A stretch of DNA of 64,000 nt, taken from Apodospora peruviana. Taxonomy: Eukaryota; Ascomycota; Sordariomycetes; Sordariales; Lasiosphaeriaceae. Location: the NCBI GenBank assembly GCA_033439685.1, contig JAUEDM010000001.1, positions 6,448,001-6,512,000 of the forward strand. The letters are read 5' to 3'. The notes under the pieces were generated by a model. The model saw only the letters and a program-made list of their open reading frames with translations. It ran no database searches and was not told the origin of the DNA. This document shows positions 55,457-64,000 of this stretch, piece by piece; position 1 is the first letter of the stretch; each line of letters begins with the position of its first letter. Both the position numbers and the translations under genes were made by a program.

Positions 55457-56909
55457 ATGCCAGCTTGTCAGCACTGTCCGCCGGGGCGTGTTTTCACCTC
55501 CGAAGTGGCATTGATTCACCATCAAGCTGCCAAGCATTCCCATTTACTCTCTTCTTCGACGCAACAACCAGGGAGCAGTGGCGGCGGTGTTAATACTGGG
55601 AGACCGCCGCCTTCCATTCCTGGTGCTCCTTTGGCCCTGGTCGCCCGTAATTCTCTTCAACGACGCGACAATTGGATCTACAAAGGGTTGCGTGGTAGAG
55701 ATGAAGAGCCGATTCATCTTATTGACCTCGCGACGCTCCAGCCATCAGCGACTCCTGTGTCCGGTGCGACGTCTTATGAGCTGGTCTGTAGCTATAACTG
55801 GCTCTCAGGTTCCGGGGCTGGGTTCCTCGTTCCTGGTGAGTAAGAAATTATAGTCTAGTACTTCCAACAAAGAGGGCAATTATCTAACTATTCCGATAAC
55901 AGGACACGCGCCGGTATGGCAAGACCTTGCCCTTCCTGTATCCGTCCCCAAAATAGACAACAGGAATAACCGGAAACCATCCAGACAGCGTCACAGCTAT
56001 CCCGCCTGGCATAGCACCAAGTACCCATTCGAGCAAGTGTTCCAAGCCACAGCATCCATGAGTCCAGATTTCCGCTTCAGCGATGTCGACATCGTGACTA
56101 CGCGCAACAGCCTGCGCAAGCTTCTCAATTTCTGTCGCGGCCGAAGCCAGGACAGCTTCAGGATCAACCTGTCTCTTGTTGCGGACAAAACACTCCTCAT
56201 CGAGCAGCATGATAGCAAGTCTATGGCATCCCGACCTTTTGGGTGGGGCCACGAGTTCGAGAGGACCTTTACCAAGTTCCCCCCAGGACTTGACCTTGAC
56301 AGAAGTACCTCGCACGATCGTTTCCTGCAATATCCGCTCGGGGAGCTGAATTGCGTGGTAGGGTTCGAGCTTGATGCTTGCTATTACGGCGAGACAGAGC
56401 AGCGGCAGGAAGCGGATGTGGATGCGGCGACCGGTTTATTAGAGGAACTCGCCCTTGAGGAGGAGACGCCTCTGTCCGAGAAGAGGACCGGGGTAATGTC
56501 ACAGGTGATGCCGCAGGATACGGCGGCGGAACTGAAGTCCAAAACCAAAGGAAGCACCAAGGCCACCATCGGGACTTTCCTGCCGCAGCTGTGGTTCGGC
56601 CGGACGCCATGGCTGATCGTGGGCTCCCACACTGAGGGCACCTTTTTTGAAATCAGTGTCACTGATGTCGTGGCAGCGGGCCATTTTACGCGTTGGGAGA
56701 CGGAACGACAGGCCGACCTGCGCAAACTGGTTGCTGTGCTGGGCGAGTTACGAGATGCAGTTCGGAGGAGGAACAATGCCTGCTGTGCTGCGGTTTACGA
56801 AAAGGATGTGAGCTCAACACAGCGTGTTATTAAGATGTGTGCGCTGGCGAATGAACGGATGGGGGTGCCTGCTGAAGTGGTGAGGCAATTCTGGGAGGCC
56901 GAGGGATAG
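55457..56909 (+). CDS. C2H2-finger protein of a fungal-specific family
   Basis: Exons 55457-55835 and 55903-56909 give 461 residues; the 67-base intron (GTGAGT to GATAACAG) joins LVPG to HAPVWQDL. The N-terminus has one C2H2-like finger (CQHCPPGRVFTSEVALIHHQ then AAKH). The body shows YELVCSYNWLSG, a GHAPVWQDL proline-rich joint, FRFSDVDIVTTRNSLRKLLNF, DSFRINLSLVADKTLLI and a later LRKLVAVLGELRDAVRR. This layout is that of a widespread fungal family often labelled 'geranylgeranyl pyrophosphate synthetase-like', but none of the Asp-rich motifs of prenyl synthases is present, so that label should not be used as a function. Function unknown. It lies 807 bases downstream of the patatin-fusion gene on the same strand. 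Confidence 0.78.
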
Positions 56910-57531
56910 GTAGGTATGTGACGGGCGGCGAACCAGTCTGGAGCATATCACCGAGAAGGATAGTCGTGAATACCCCTCAGTGATGCTTCGTAATCGGTAC
57001 TCTGAGTTGCAGTATATACACGTGCCGGGGATGTGGAGATATGGTCTTGAGGCTCAAGACAACTGTGCAGGTCTCGCTTGGGTCGGCTCGGGCGATTTGC
57101 TCGAGATTTTGTGCTTGGCGACACCAACCTTGCGAAATCTCGGCCTGGCTTTAACGGAGCTTCGCTGAGCAGCCAATAACACACGCACAATCTTCAGGCT
57201 GGTGGAGTGAGTCGAGTGGGGGAAATTGAGGAGGCGGTCTTGTGGTTGGTTAGCGTCCCATTGAGTGGAACTTGTCCAACAGTGATTTTCCTCGTTCGAG
57301 ATGGTGAGATACGGATAACCACCGGGCACCTCCTTCCATTTCTCGAGCGAACTCCTCCCTTTCCGTTCTCCTCTCCCTTTCCTGCACAATCGACAATGGG
57401 TGTCGCTGACCCTTTGCACAACTTAATCACACCGATAGGGGCGTGACAAGGAGACGGACGACGCGTCGAGGAAGTTTGGTTGAGTTGACGCGAGACGCGT
57501 GCCAAGAACCCACCAACTTTTTCCTCCTTTC

Positions 57532-57555
57532 TTTTTTTTTTTTAAAAAAAAAAAA
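57532..57555. repeat. T12A12 perfect palindrome
   Basis: Twelve T followed directly by twelve A, a self-complementary 24-base run, about 230 bases upstream of the transporter start. On DNA it is a rigid A-tract nucleosome-excluding element; in RNA it could form a weak hairpin. Confidence 0.9.
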
Positions 57556-57701
57556 TTCAGTTCTCACTTCTTCCTCCCAGTGAGGTCGACGACAGCGCGC
57601 TGGTCGCTGCCATCACTATCCTCCACCCCGCTGGTGCACCTGGAGATCCGAGCGCGCGTGCGTGAGCCGGACACGAGAGATCACCTCTTCCTCAAACTCT
57701 A

Positions 57702-57728
57702 CCCCCCCCCCCCCCAAAAAAAAAAAAA
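57702..57728. repeat. C14A13 run
   Basis: Fourteen C followed by thirteen A, 55 bases before the transporter ATG, likely in its transcribed leader. Confidence 0.9.
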
Positions 57729-57783
57729 GAAATTAATAATAAAAAGTCCCACAAACCTCAACCTCAACGACGATATCCACAGG

Positions 57784-60106
57784 ATGGCCGACGAACCACA
57801 GGATGACCTTCCGGAAGACGGAGGCCACACACATGGTCGTGTCGCGCTGGTCAAGTTTATCACCTTCACCGACGTGTTTCTGTCCGGCTTGATCGTCCCC
57901 TTGATTCCTACCCTTATTCAAAACCAGACTGAGATTCCTCACGAACAAGGTATTTTGGGTGTCCTCACCCGTAACGTATGAATGATTATTGTTGACTAGC
58001 GGGCTTGCGGCTATCAGTGCAAATATGGACTTCTGTTCTTGTCGCAGCATATGGTGGCGCCTTCGTGGCGGCGTCTCGTAAGTTAACCACTCTGTCCTAC
58101 AGCTGTTCATGGTCTATCAAATCTGTGGCGAAAGCTAATAACCTCAAGCCTTTCTGTCGCTTTTTTCAACCAGGAAATTTACGGTCTTGGTCAGCCTTTA
58201 CGGTGGCCTCCTCGTTGCATCAGCCTCCATCACTCTCCTGCAATTGTCTAGAGGACTTCCGTCTTTGATTTTTGCTCGGGCCCTTCATGGTCTTTCGGCC
58301 GTAGCGACAACCGGAGCATGCTCAGGCATCATGTCAGCTTCTGCCCGTGTTAACGGTGACTCGAGCTTTCTCACATGGATGACTCCAGCCTTCATACAGG
58401 CTGCGGCTATGACCATCGGCCCTTCAGCTTCAGGACTTCTCTACGACATTGTTGGTGGAGAAAACGCTGTCTTCTACTGCGCTCACGCTGCCATTGTCCT
58501 CAATGCTCTGCTCGTTCTCCTTGTTCTTAAGGGTGCTAGCGAGTCTCAGGGAAGCAGCGATGAGGAGCAACGCCACAGTTTACTCTCTGCGGGAGGACCG
58601 CAAAACTATGGCACTATAAATCCGGACGGTGACAGGAGTGGCAGCTCATCAGGGGCAAGCCCCCCTCGGACTTCCATCTCTTTTTCAAGACGCAGCAGCA
58701 CTGTGCTGGCAGATTCTGTTGCTGGTGGAATGGCAGTCACATTGAGCCCTCGTTTCATTCTCGCTATGGGCGGGTATGCCATGGTCGGATTGCTTGCTGC
58801 CTCACTGCAAAGTGTGCTTCCTCACTTTTCCGAGCACACATTCAACTGGCAGATGTCAACCATAGGGTTCATGTTTGTTCCGCTGTTCGCACCAGCCGCA
58901 CTTGCCAGCCCTCTTACCGGTCTTTTCGCCAACCGCATACCAAACGCCGGTAGGTTCTTGGTTACATGGGGATTTTGGGCCTGCGCACCGGCCTTCGTCT
59001 ATCTGGGTCACCTGACCGAAGACACACCGACAGTTCAATTCCCCTTTCTGCTATATCTGACACTTATATCTCTGGGAATGGGCCTCTGCGGTGGTCCCTT
59101 GGTCGCTGAGATAGTTCAGGCGGTAACCAGGCCAGATAACTCCGCTTTAACCGTCGAGCATCGCTCTAGTGCTGCAGCCAAGGCCACAAGCCTCCCCAGT
59201 ATTGCAACTGCATGGGGCATCCTTATTGGGCCTCTTTTCGCGGGTGCTATCCGCTCTGGCTGGGGTTGGAAGACTATGACGATGTTCCTGGGTGCCGTGA
59301 GCGTCTGCAGTGGAGTTGTGGCGTTGTTGTTCCTTCAGGGCTGGATCGGATCGCTCAGGCTGCATTCGAACACCAGGAGAAATAACGCTGGACACGCTTC
59401 TGACGAGGAGTCGGCGCCTTTGCTATCCGGCTCGGCCCAACATATCAGCCACGTGAACAACTCAAATGACGCTAATAAGGGGGGCTTCTTCGAACGCACC
59501 GCGCCATATTTTAGTGCAGACGAGTCCGGCGGAAGTGTTGACACGAGCTTGAAGAGGGCCGGCAAACATCGCCGGCACTTCAGCGTTGATAACTTTTCCC
59601 TCGCCAGCACTGCAGGAGAGTCAGGGATCTCTCAAGTTCGTTACCAAGCAACTCTGGAGACAGCACCCCGCAAAACCGGAGGCATGTGTGCGAGGCGTCC
59701 AAGCACCAGAGACTCGAACGGCGAAAACCGGCGCTACCTTATGAGGGAAGCTCCCCACATACCGACCACGGATCCGCTTCTGGCTGCCGGGAGTCGCTAT
59801 GTCATTGACGAGCGGATCGGCTCCTCTACGAGCAGCGGCGAGGAAGGCAAGCGCAAACAACACGTCGTTGTCTTTCCCGAGGAAGAGGTTGCACCTGAGG
59901 TGCTTCAACGACATGAGCATCACATTGTCACCGTGAACACTACGGATGGAGCGGTCAAGCTGGTCTCACCATCGGAGGTGGATCCCGGTCATGCCAATAT
60001 GGAGATCGTTGACGAGCTGACAGAAGCTGATGTTAAGCGGGATGGATCGAGACGCTACGTTGTTGTGCTTTTGAAGGTAGCAGAGACCGGGCTTGAGTCA
60101 GAATAG
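57784..60106 (+). CDS. MFS transporter with long acidic/Ser-rich C-terminal tail
   Basis: Exons 57784-57949, 58018-58077 and 58149-60106 give 727 residues. Exon 2 is only 60 bases (VQIWTSVLVAAYGGAFVAAS); both introns are phase 1. The frame starts with MADEPQDDLPEDGG and the first helix FITFTDVFLSGLIVPLIPTL. Twelve helices can be drawn; in the loop after helix 6 lies a Ser-rich cytosolic insert (about 195-240). The pattern resembles the vesicular amine/drug:H+ antiporter-type fungal transporters. From about residue 440 a tail of about 290 residues follows, rich in Ser, Glu and Arg, with HRRHFSVDNFSLAST and other phosphorylation-like sites; it has no membrane helix. Substrate unknown. The tail is much longer than in usual family members. 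Confidence 0.87.
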
Positions 60107-60754
60107 TTTGGCGAAACGCGGTGGAGATGCGGAGGCACGGGAGGATGGTAGACCCGTTGAGGCATGGGATGAATGAATACCCAGGTGGAGGTTGGAAGTA
60201 AGACAGGGACGATGTGTGATTATTCACTCAACCATTTGCACATAGTTGCTGGCCATTCGTAGATAAGTAGTTACAGGGGATTTGCGTTTGATTTTGAAAT
60301 GAGAGATCAATTTGCAGTTGCAGCAATTATGTAACTACCTGCCTAGTATGTTCATGAGTATAATAAATGGGAAAGCACTTGTTGATAACTAAGACCACTA
60401 ACCATTGCTAAGCCTTTTACTGTATGTGAAGTCATTGAACGCGCAAACACGCAGACGTAATACACAGCCGGGTTCAAGAACTCAAGATAACATCATGATA
60501 GAATAAGTGGATCCTGGGTAAGGGGATTCACGGGGTGGAACACGCTAAGGGCAAGTTTCGAGTTATTTTTTTGACGTAATCTGCCTCCGCTCTCGGCTTA
60601 TCAGATGATCAGATAAGATTATCGCCCCCTCAGGCCTCAGCTCGGTCCACTGTCCCACAACTTCAAACAGTCAACACCGACCGTCATTGCGGCCCTTCAC
60701 CAAATTCTTGTTACACCGGCGTTGCAGCCACCAACCCTTCCCGTTAGAGGAGCA
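60107..60754. other. Intergenic region, no gene seen
   Basis: The 3' flank of the transporter and promoter of the reductase gene; no coding signal. Confidence 0.55.
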
Positions 60755-62746
60755 ATGGAAAGCGCGGAAAGATGCGCGTGGCTGCAGTCGGCCGTAGCCC
60801 ATGCGTCGGACATGCTGACGCTGGCTAATGTTTGCAAAATCTCCGTCGCTTCTTCCCAAGACGGTCCAGAAAACCCGGACGACCGCTTCCCCACCGACCC
60901 AGAGAAGCTCGAGTACCTGCTCAAACTCCTCAAGGCACTTTATGACGCGCGCTTCATCGCCGCTTCTTACAATCTTGTCGTCATTTTGGCGATATTCGTG
61001 CTTTCCTGTATTCACAGGCGGGAGACACGCAGTCGAACCCGGTTACCGCCAAACTCGCTGCTGGCGGCAGACCAACAACCATCGTCGTCGTCGTCAAGCA
61101 GCACGATTGAGGGCATGGCGACATCCCTGGGTCATGTCAAAGCTGCATCAGACGTTGTAGATGTCGAGCGATTGCCTCTTTTGGGAAGCAAACAGGCCCT
61201 CCCCCAAAAGAAGGGGTTAATCCCCCGAGCGGTCTCGTCATGGCTCGCCCGACAACCGCCCCCCGTGCCGATTATCAACAAAACGCTACCATCAAACGGC
61301 ACATCACTTTTCATCGCGTCATGGATCTGTCTCAACGTCTCTGTCCACCTTCTTCTCTTGCCGTTTCGCTGGGATTTCTTCTTTGTCTTTGCCGACAAAG
61401 CCGGCTTTATGTTTATTGTCAATCTCCCCTTGCTGTACCTCCTGTCGGCCAAGAACCAGCCCCTCAGCTTGCTAACCGGCTACTCCTATGAGGCTCTCAA
61501 CATCTTCCACCGCCGGGTGGGCGAGTTTATGTGCTTTGAAGCCGTGGTGCATTTCATCGGAATGGTGGTTTGGCAGTTTGTCTTGATGGCAGACTGGCTG
61601 AAGGCGTCCACGACTCCGCGGGACTATTGGACACACCCTCTCATCCTGTTTGGCATCGCCTCATTTTCGTCGTACCAGCTCCTTTTCCTCACCTCCATGG
61701 GGAGCTTCAGACAGCGGTGGTACGAGATATTTCTTGCGTCGCACGTTTCTCTGCAGATTGCCGCACTCATCTTCTTGTGGATGCACTACTACACAAGTCG
61801 GCCATACGTCGCTTTGTCGCTCATGATCTTCCTTGTCGACCGCATTATCTGGCGCCTGAATCTCAAGAGGGTTAGCATTACGGCTGATGTCCGGATTTTA
61901 GAGGGTGGGGAGACATTGCTGGTATCAGCAGACTGGGACCTACCGTCGCTTTCCGACAAGCCATCACGTCGGTGGTGGCTACCGTCGTGCTTCCAACCCG
62001 AGCCACTGACTCACGGTTGGCAACCAACAGATCACGTGTTCATCTCGGTTCCTGTCCTGGGTCGCTCGCATGCCCTGCAAGCTCACCCCTTCACCATCGC
62101 CTCGGCCGCACCACCTCGCCGCTCCGTCGAACCAGATCCGCAGCGCCCCGTCCACGCATGGCTCACTTTGCTCATCCGGACCTACGATGGATTCACTGCG
62201 GATTTTCTGCGATACGCTGAGACGAACTCACGCGTTCAGGTCACTCTAGACGGCCCTTACGGCTCGTCTCACACCTTAGACATGCTGCGTGAGTCTGACT
62301 GCGCTATCCTTGTGGCCGGCGGCAGCGGGATCGCCGTCACATTCCCTCTGGTCTGGGCTCTACTGCATGATTTAGACCCACAATCCCAATCGGTGAGTGG
62401 GAAGACAAGAAGGGCAGGCCGAGCCGTGCCGGCAAGGCAGTGTGTGCATCTGCTCTGGGTGACGCACTCCCGCTCTCATCGAAGCTGGGTCCCGCAACAG
62501 CAGTTCGATGAGCTAGTTTCTCTGGGCCTCAACATTGTGATCCCAGAGCCTACGGCTGAATGCGGACGTCCCGATGTCGCTGGATACGTGTATGGATGGA
62601 TCCAGGGTGCGACGGCGGAAGGACGCAAGGTCGGCGTGGTGGCCTCTGGCCCTGATGGGCTGAACCGAGTGGTGAGGAACGCCTGTGCAGACGCGATTGG
62701 GACAGGATTGGACGTTAGAGTGACCGTGGAGAAGTTTGGATGGTGA
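60755..62746 (+). CDS. Ferric reductase-like transmembrane oxidoreductase
   Basis: Single-exon gene for a 663-residue membrane protein of the FRE/NOX superfamily that passes electrons from NAD(P)H through FAD and two hemes to an acceptor across the membrane. The four heme-binding histidines are His252 and His266 (FHRRVGEF, VVHFIGM) and His330 and His344 (LASHVSLQ, FLWMHYY), with 13 residues between each pair as the fold needs. A first helix (NLVVILAIFVLSCI) and a Ser-rich loop precede the reductase domain. The FAD motif is HPFTIAS, the NAD(P)-binding motif VAGGSGIAVTFPLVW, and the far C-terminus holds VGVVASGPDGLN and VEKFGW, the usual ending. Lacks an N-terminal signal peptide. Metal or other acceptor cannot be assigned. 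The ATG at 60755 is the first in frame. Confidence 0.93.
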   Translation: MESAERCAWLQSAVAHASDMLTLANVCKISVASSQDGPENPDDRFPTDPEKLEYLLKLLKALYDARFIAASYNLVVILAIFVLSCIHRRETRSRTRLPPNSLLAADQQPSSSSSSSTIEGMATSLGHVKAASDVVDVERLPLLGSKQALPQKKGLIPRAVSSWLARQPPPVPIINKTLPSNGTSLFIASWICLNVSVHLLLLPFRWDFFFVFADKAGFMFIVNLPLLYLLSAKNQPLSLLTGYSYEALNIFHRRVGEFMCFEAVVHFIGMVVWQFVLMADWLKASTTPRDYWTHPLILFGIASFSSYQLLFLTSMGSFRQRWYEIFLASHVSLQIAALIFLWMHYYTSRPYVALSLMIFLVDRIIWRLNLKRVSITADVRILEGGETLLVSADWDLPSLSDKPSRRWWLPSCFQPEPLTHGWQPTDHVFISVPVLGRSHALQAHPFTIASAAPPRRSVEPDPQRPVHAWLTLLIRTYDGFTADFLRYAETNSRVQVTLDGPYGSSHTLDMLRESDCAILVAGGSGIAVTFPLVWALLHDLDPQSQSVSGKTRRAGRAVPARQCVHLLWVTHSRSHRSWVPQQQFDELVSLGLNIVIPEPTAECGRPDVAGYVYGWIQGATAEGRKVGVVASGPDGLNRVVRNACADAIGTGLDVRVTVEKFGW

Positions 62747-63436
62747 TAGAATGAATGAATACATACGATTTCTTGGATAACGATCGACTGGGAGGAGCTT
62801 TTACGCATATCATACTGCATTAATGCGGCGTTCATTGGATTACTTTAGCATACCGTACAATTAGATTACACATGTGTTGTAATTAAGCAGGGCAATGTAA
62901 ATTGTGAAATCGGTGCGGTACAAATGAGGTGGCTTCTCTAAGGTTAACTTCACAAGATTTCGCGTAACTGGCCAATCCGTGGTTGGCCCGGCAGCCGTCA
63001 TGGGTGTAAGTTATTAGTACGAGGTACAAGTACATGTTACCATTTCGGAGATCCGACGATTCTTTTCGATGTGCGGTATCAATTGGACGCCAAGCATCTC
63101 GGAAAAAAATATGGCGAGTTTAGGAATCAGGCAGCTAGCAGTTTGTCTGGCTGATTTCTTGTCCGAAAGTGCAGAAATCCTTGAATTTTTGAGGCGGCGT
63201 GATGACGTCCATTGACGTCAGGGTTGTGTGTGACTGGCGACACAACCGTGGCCATTTCAAGATTCCCATCACCCATAAGGAGATGTTTCAGACCGATGTT
63301 TCAGACCAATGTTTGTTCTCGAATATATCATCTCACCTTGAACCGCAAAAACAAAAGAGCTGTCTTTTTGCAATTATTCCATCAAATCATTTCTCCACCA
63401 CAAACTACCAAAAGAAGAACCACCGCACAATCCAGA
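62747..63436. other. Intergenic region, no gene seen
   Basis: 3' flank of the reductase and promoter/leader of the small Gly-rich gene. The frame of the small gene stays open upstream to about 63212, but the amino-acid sequence there is not domain-like. Confidence 0.5.
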
Positions 63437-63733
63437 ATGTCGGGCCTCTTGAACATGTCCGACGACAAGACCAAGGACACCCAATCGGGTGCTTCGGGCG
63501 CCGCAAAGACCGTCACCTCGACGCTCGGCAACACAGTCGGCGGCGTGACCAACACCGCGGGTGGAATTTTGGGCGCAGCCGGTCGCGGCATCGGCGACAC
63601 CGTCAACAGCGTGACCGGTGAGGCAGGCCGACCCGTGGGCGATGGAATCTCCAACATCGGATCGGGAATCGAGGGTGCTGGCCAGCAGGCATCCCAAGGC
63701 GTGAAGAATGCCGGGGAGTGGAAGAAGGCTTAA
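63437..63733 (+). CDS. Small Gly/Ala/Thr-rich LEA-like hydrophilic protein
   Basis: A 98-residue protein: MSGLLNMSDDKTKD, then a run of weak repeats such as GNTVGGVTNTAGGILG, GAAGRGIGDTVNSVTGEAGR and GDGISNIGSGIEGAGQQAS, ending VKNAGEWKKA. Composition is Gly, Ala, Thr, Asn and Ser with no Cys or Trp in the repeat part. It resembles fungal LEA-like or stress-induced small proteins that remain disordered in water. Either Met1 or Met7 could serve as start. A C/A-rich leader precedes the ATG. The function of these proteins is not firmly known; protection in drying or stationary phase is an inference. Confidence 0.7.
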   Translation: MSGLLNMSDDKTKDTQSGASGAAKTVTSTLGNTVGGVTNTAGGILGAAGRGIGDTVNSVTGEAGRPVGDGISNIGSGIEGAGQQASQGVKNAGEWKKA

Positions 63734-64000
63734 AGGACTTGACGATGCGATATGTCTTGGTTTCCGATTGGTGTGCGAAAAGAAACGGGAATGAGGTTAC
63801 AATAGAGGCAATTGTGTTATTGGCTTTGTATGATCTGGTGGTGGATATGTATGAATATCAGTAATAATGCCGGGTCAAACGAAATGACAAGAGGAAGAAA
63901 AGAGTTTACTATGGTCATCTGTTCAGGATATTAGGCAACGTGATTCAATGTTGACAGGGGATAATAGCCATCCTGTCTCGCTCTGGTGCGTGCGTGATGA
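63734..64000. other. 3' flank at window end, no gene seen
   Basis: Untranslated or intergenic sequence after the small Gly-rich gene; no coding signal before the window ends. Confidence 0.5.

Larger units (their letters stand above)
56910..57783. other. Intergenic region and MFS gene leader with homopolymer runs
   Basis: No gene. Contains a perfect T12A12 palindrome (57532-57555) and a C14A13 run (57702-57728) within the 250 bases before the transporter ATG. Confidence 0.6.

Noticed and set aside
1..64000. CRISPR array or bacterial operon
   Set aside because: Introns, a eukaryotic-type tRNA and spliced conserved nuclear genes show a fungal nuclear genome; no regularly spaced repeats were seen.

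Overview
This window is nuclear DNA from a filamentous ascomycete (Pezizomycotina, most likely a Sordariomycete). The evidence is the intron style (short introns of roughly 50-90 bases with GTAAGT/GTATGT-like donors, CTAAC/CTGAC-type branch sites and CAG/TAG acceptors), high third-position GC in the real genes, and the gene content: an AA9 lytic polysaccharide monooxygenase, a short secreted tyrosinase, a bicupin oxalate decarboxylase, a Zn2Cys6 regulator, and fungal-specific multidomain proteins. Gene models were built by joining reading frames at visible splice signals, checking phase at every junction and checking family motifs across the junctions. I cannot name the species.

Layout. 0.8-9.2 kb: an atypical short-chain dehydrogenase, an AlaX-type tRNA-editing protein, tRNA-Thr(TGT), a SAM methyltransferase, an AA9 LPMO, 2.5 kb without a supportable gene, and a single-pass membrane protein with a Cys-rich C-terminus. 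10-20 kb is a housekeeping block: pyruvate dehydrogenase E1-beta, sterol C24-methyltransferase ERG6, the splicing factor SLT11/ECM2, MZM1 and ZUO1 as a divergent pair, then a tyrosinase. 20-24.8 kb is gene-poor and holds the relic of a CorA-like protein. 24.8-42.4 kb: oxalate decarboxylase, an SRPK-family kinase, IWS1 and a BRR6/BRL1 nuclear-envelope protein as a divergent pair, then a Zn2Cys6 transcription factor. 44.5-48.7 kb: a C2H2 protein with Gln- and His-rich tracts and a small Ser/Lys-rich protein. 50.1-63.7 kb: a 1315-residue zinc finger / P-loop GTPase / RING-like / patatin fusion, a C2H2 protein of a fungal-restricted family, an MFS transporter with a very long tail, a ferric-reductase-like oxidoreductase and a small Gly-rich hydrophilic protein.

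How the genes relate. There is no operon logic and no obvious secondary-metabolite cluster. The conserved genes serve mitochondrial carbon entry (PDB1), ergosterol synthesis (ERG6), mRNA splicing and export control (SLT11, SRPK, IWS1), nascent-chain folding (ZUO1) and respiratory-chain assembly (MZM1). The accessory genes suit a saprotroph or plant-associated lifestyle. The most interesting locus is the nine-exon gene at 50146-54649. It joins a GTP-binding-type P-loop module to a catalytically intact-looking patatin phospholipase, an architecture that suggests a nucleotide-gated lipase, possibly for self/non-self or stress defence.
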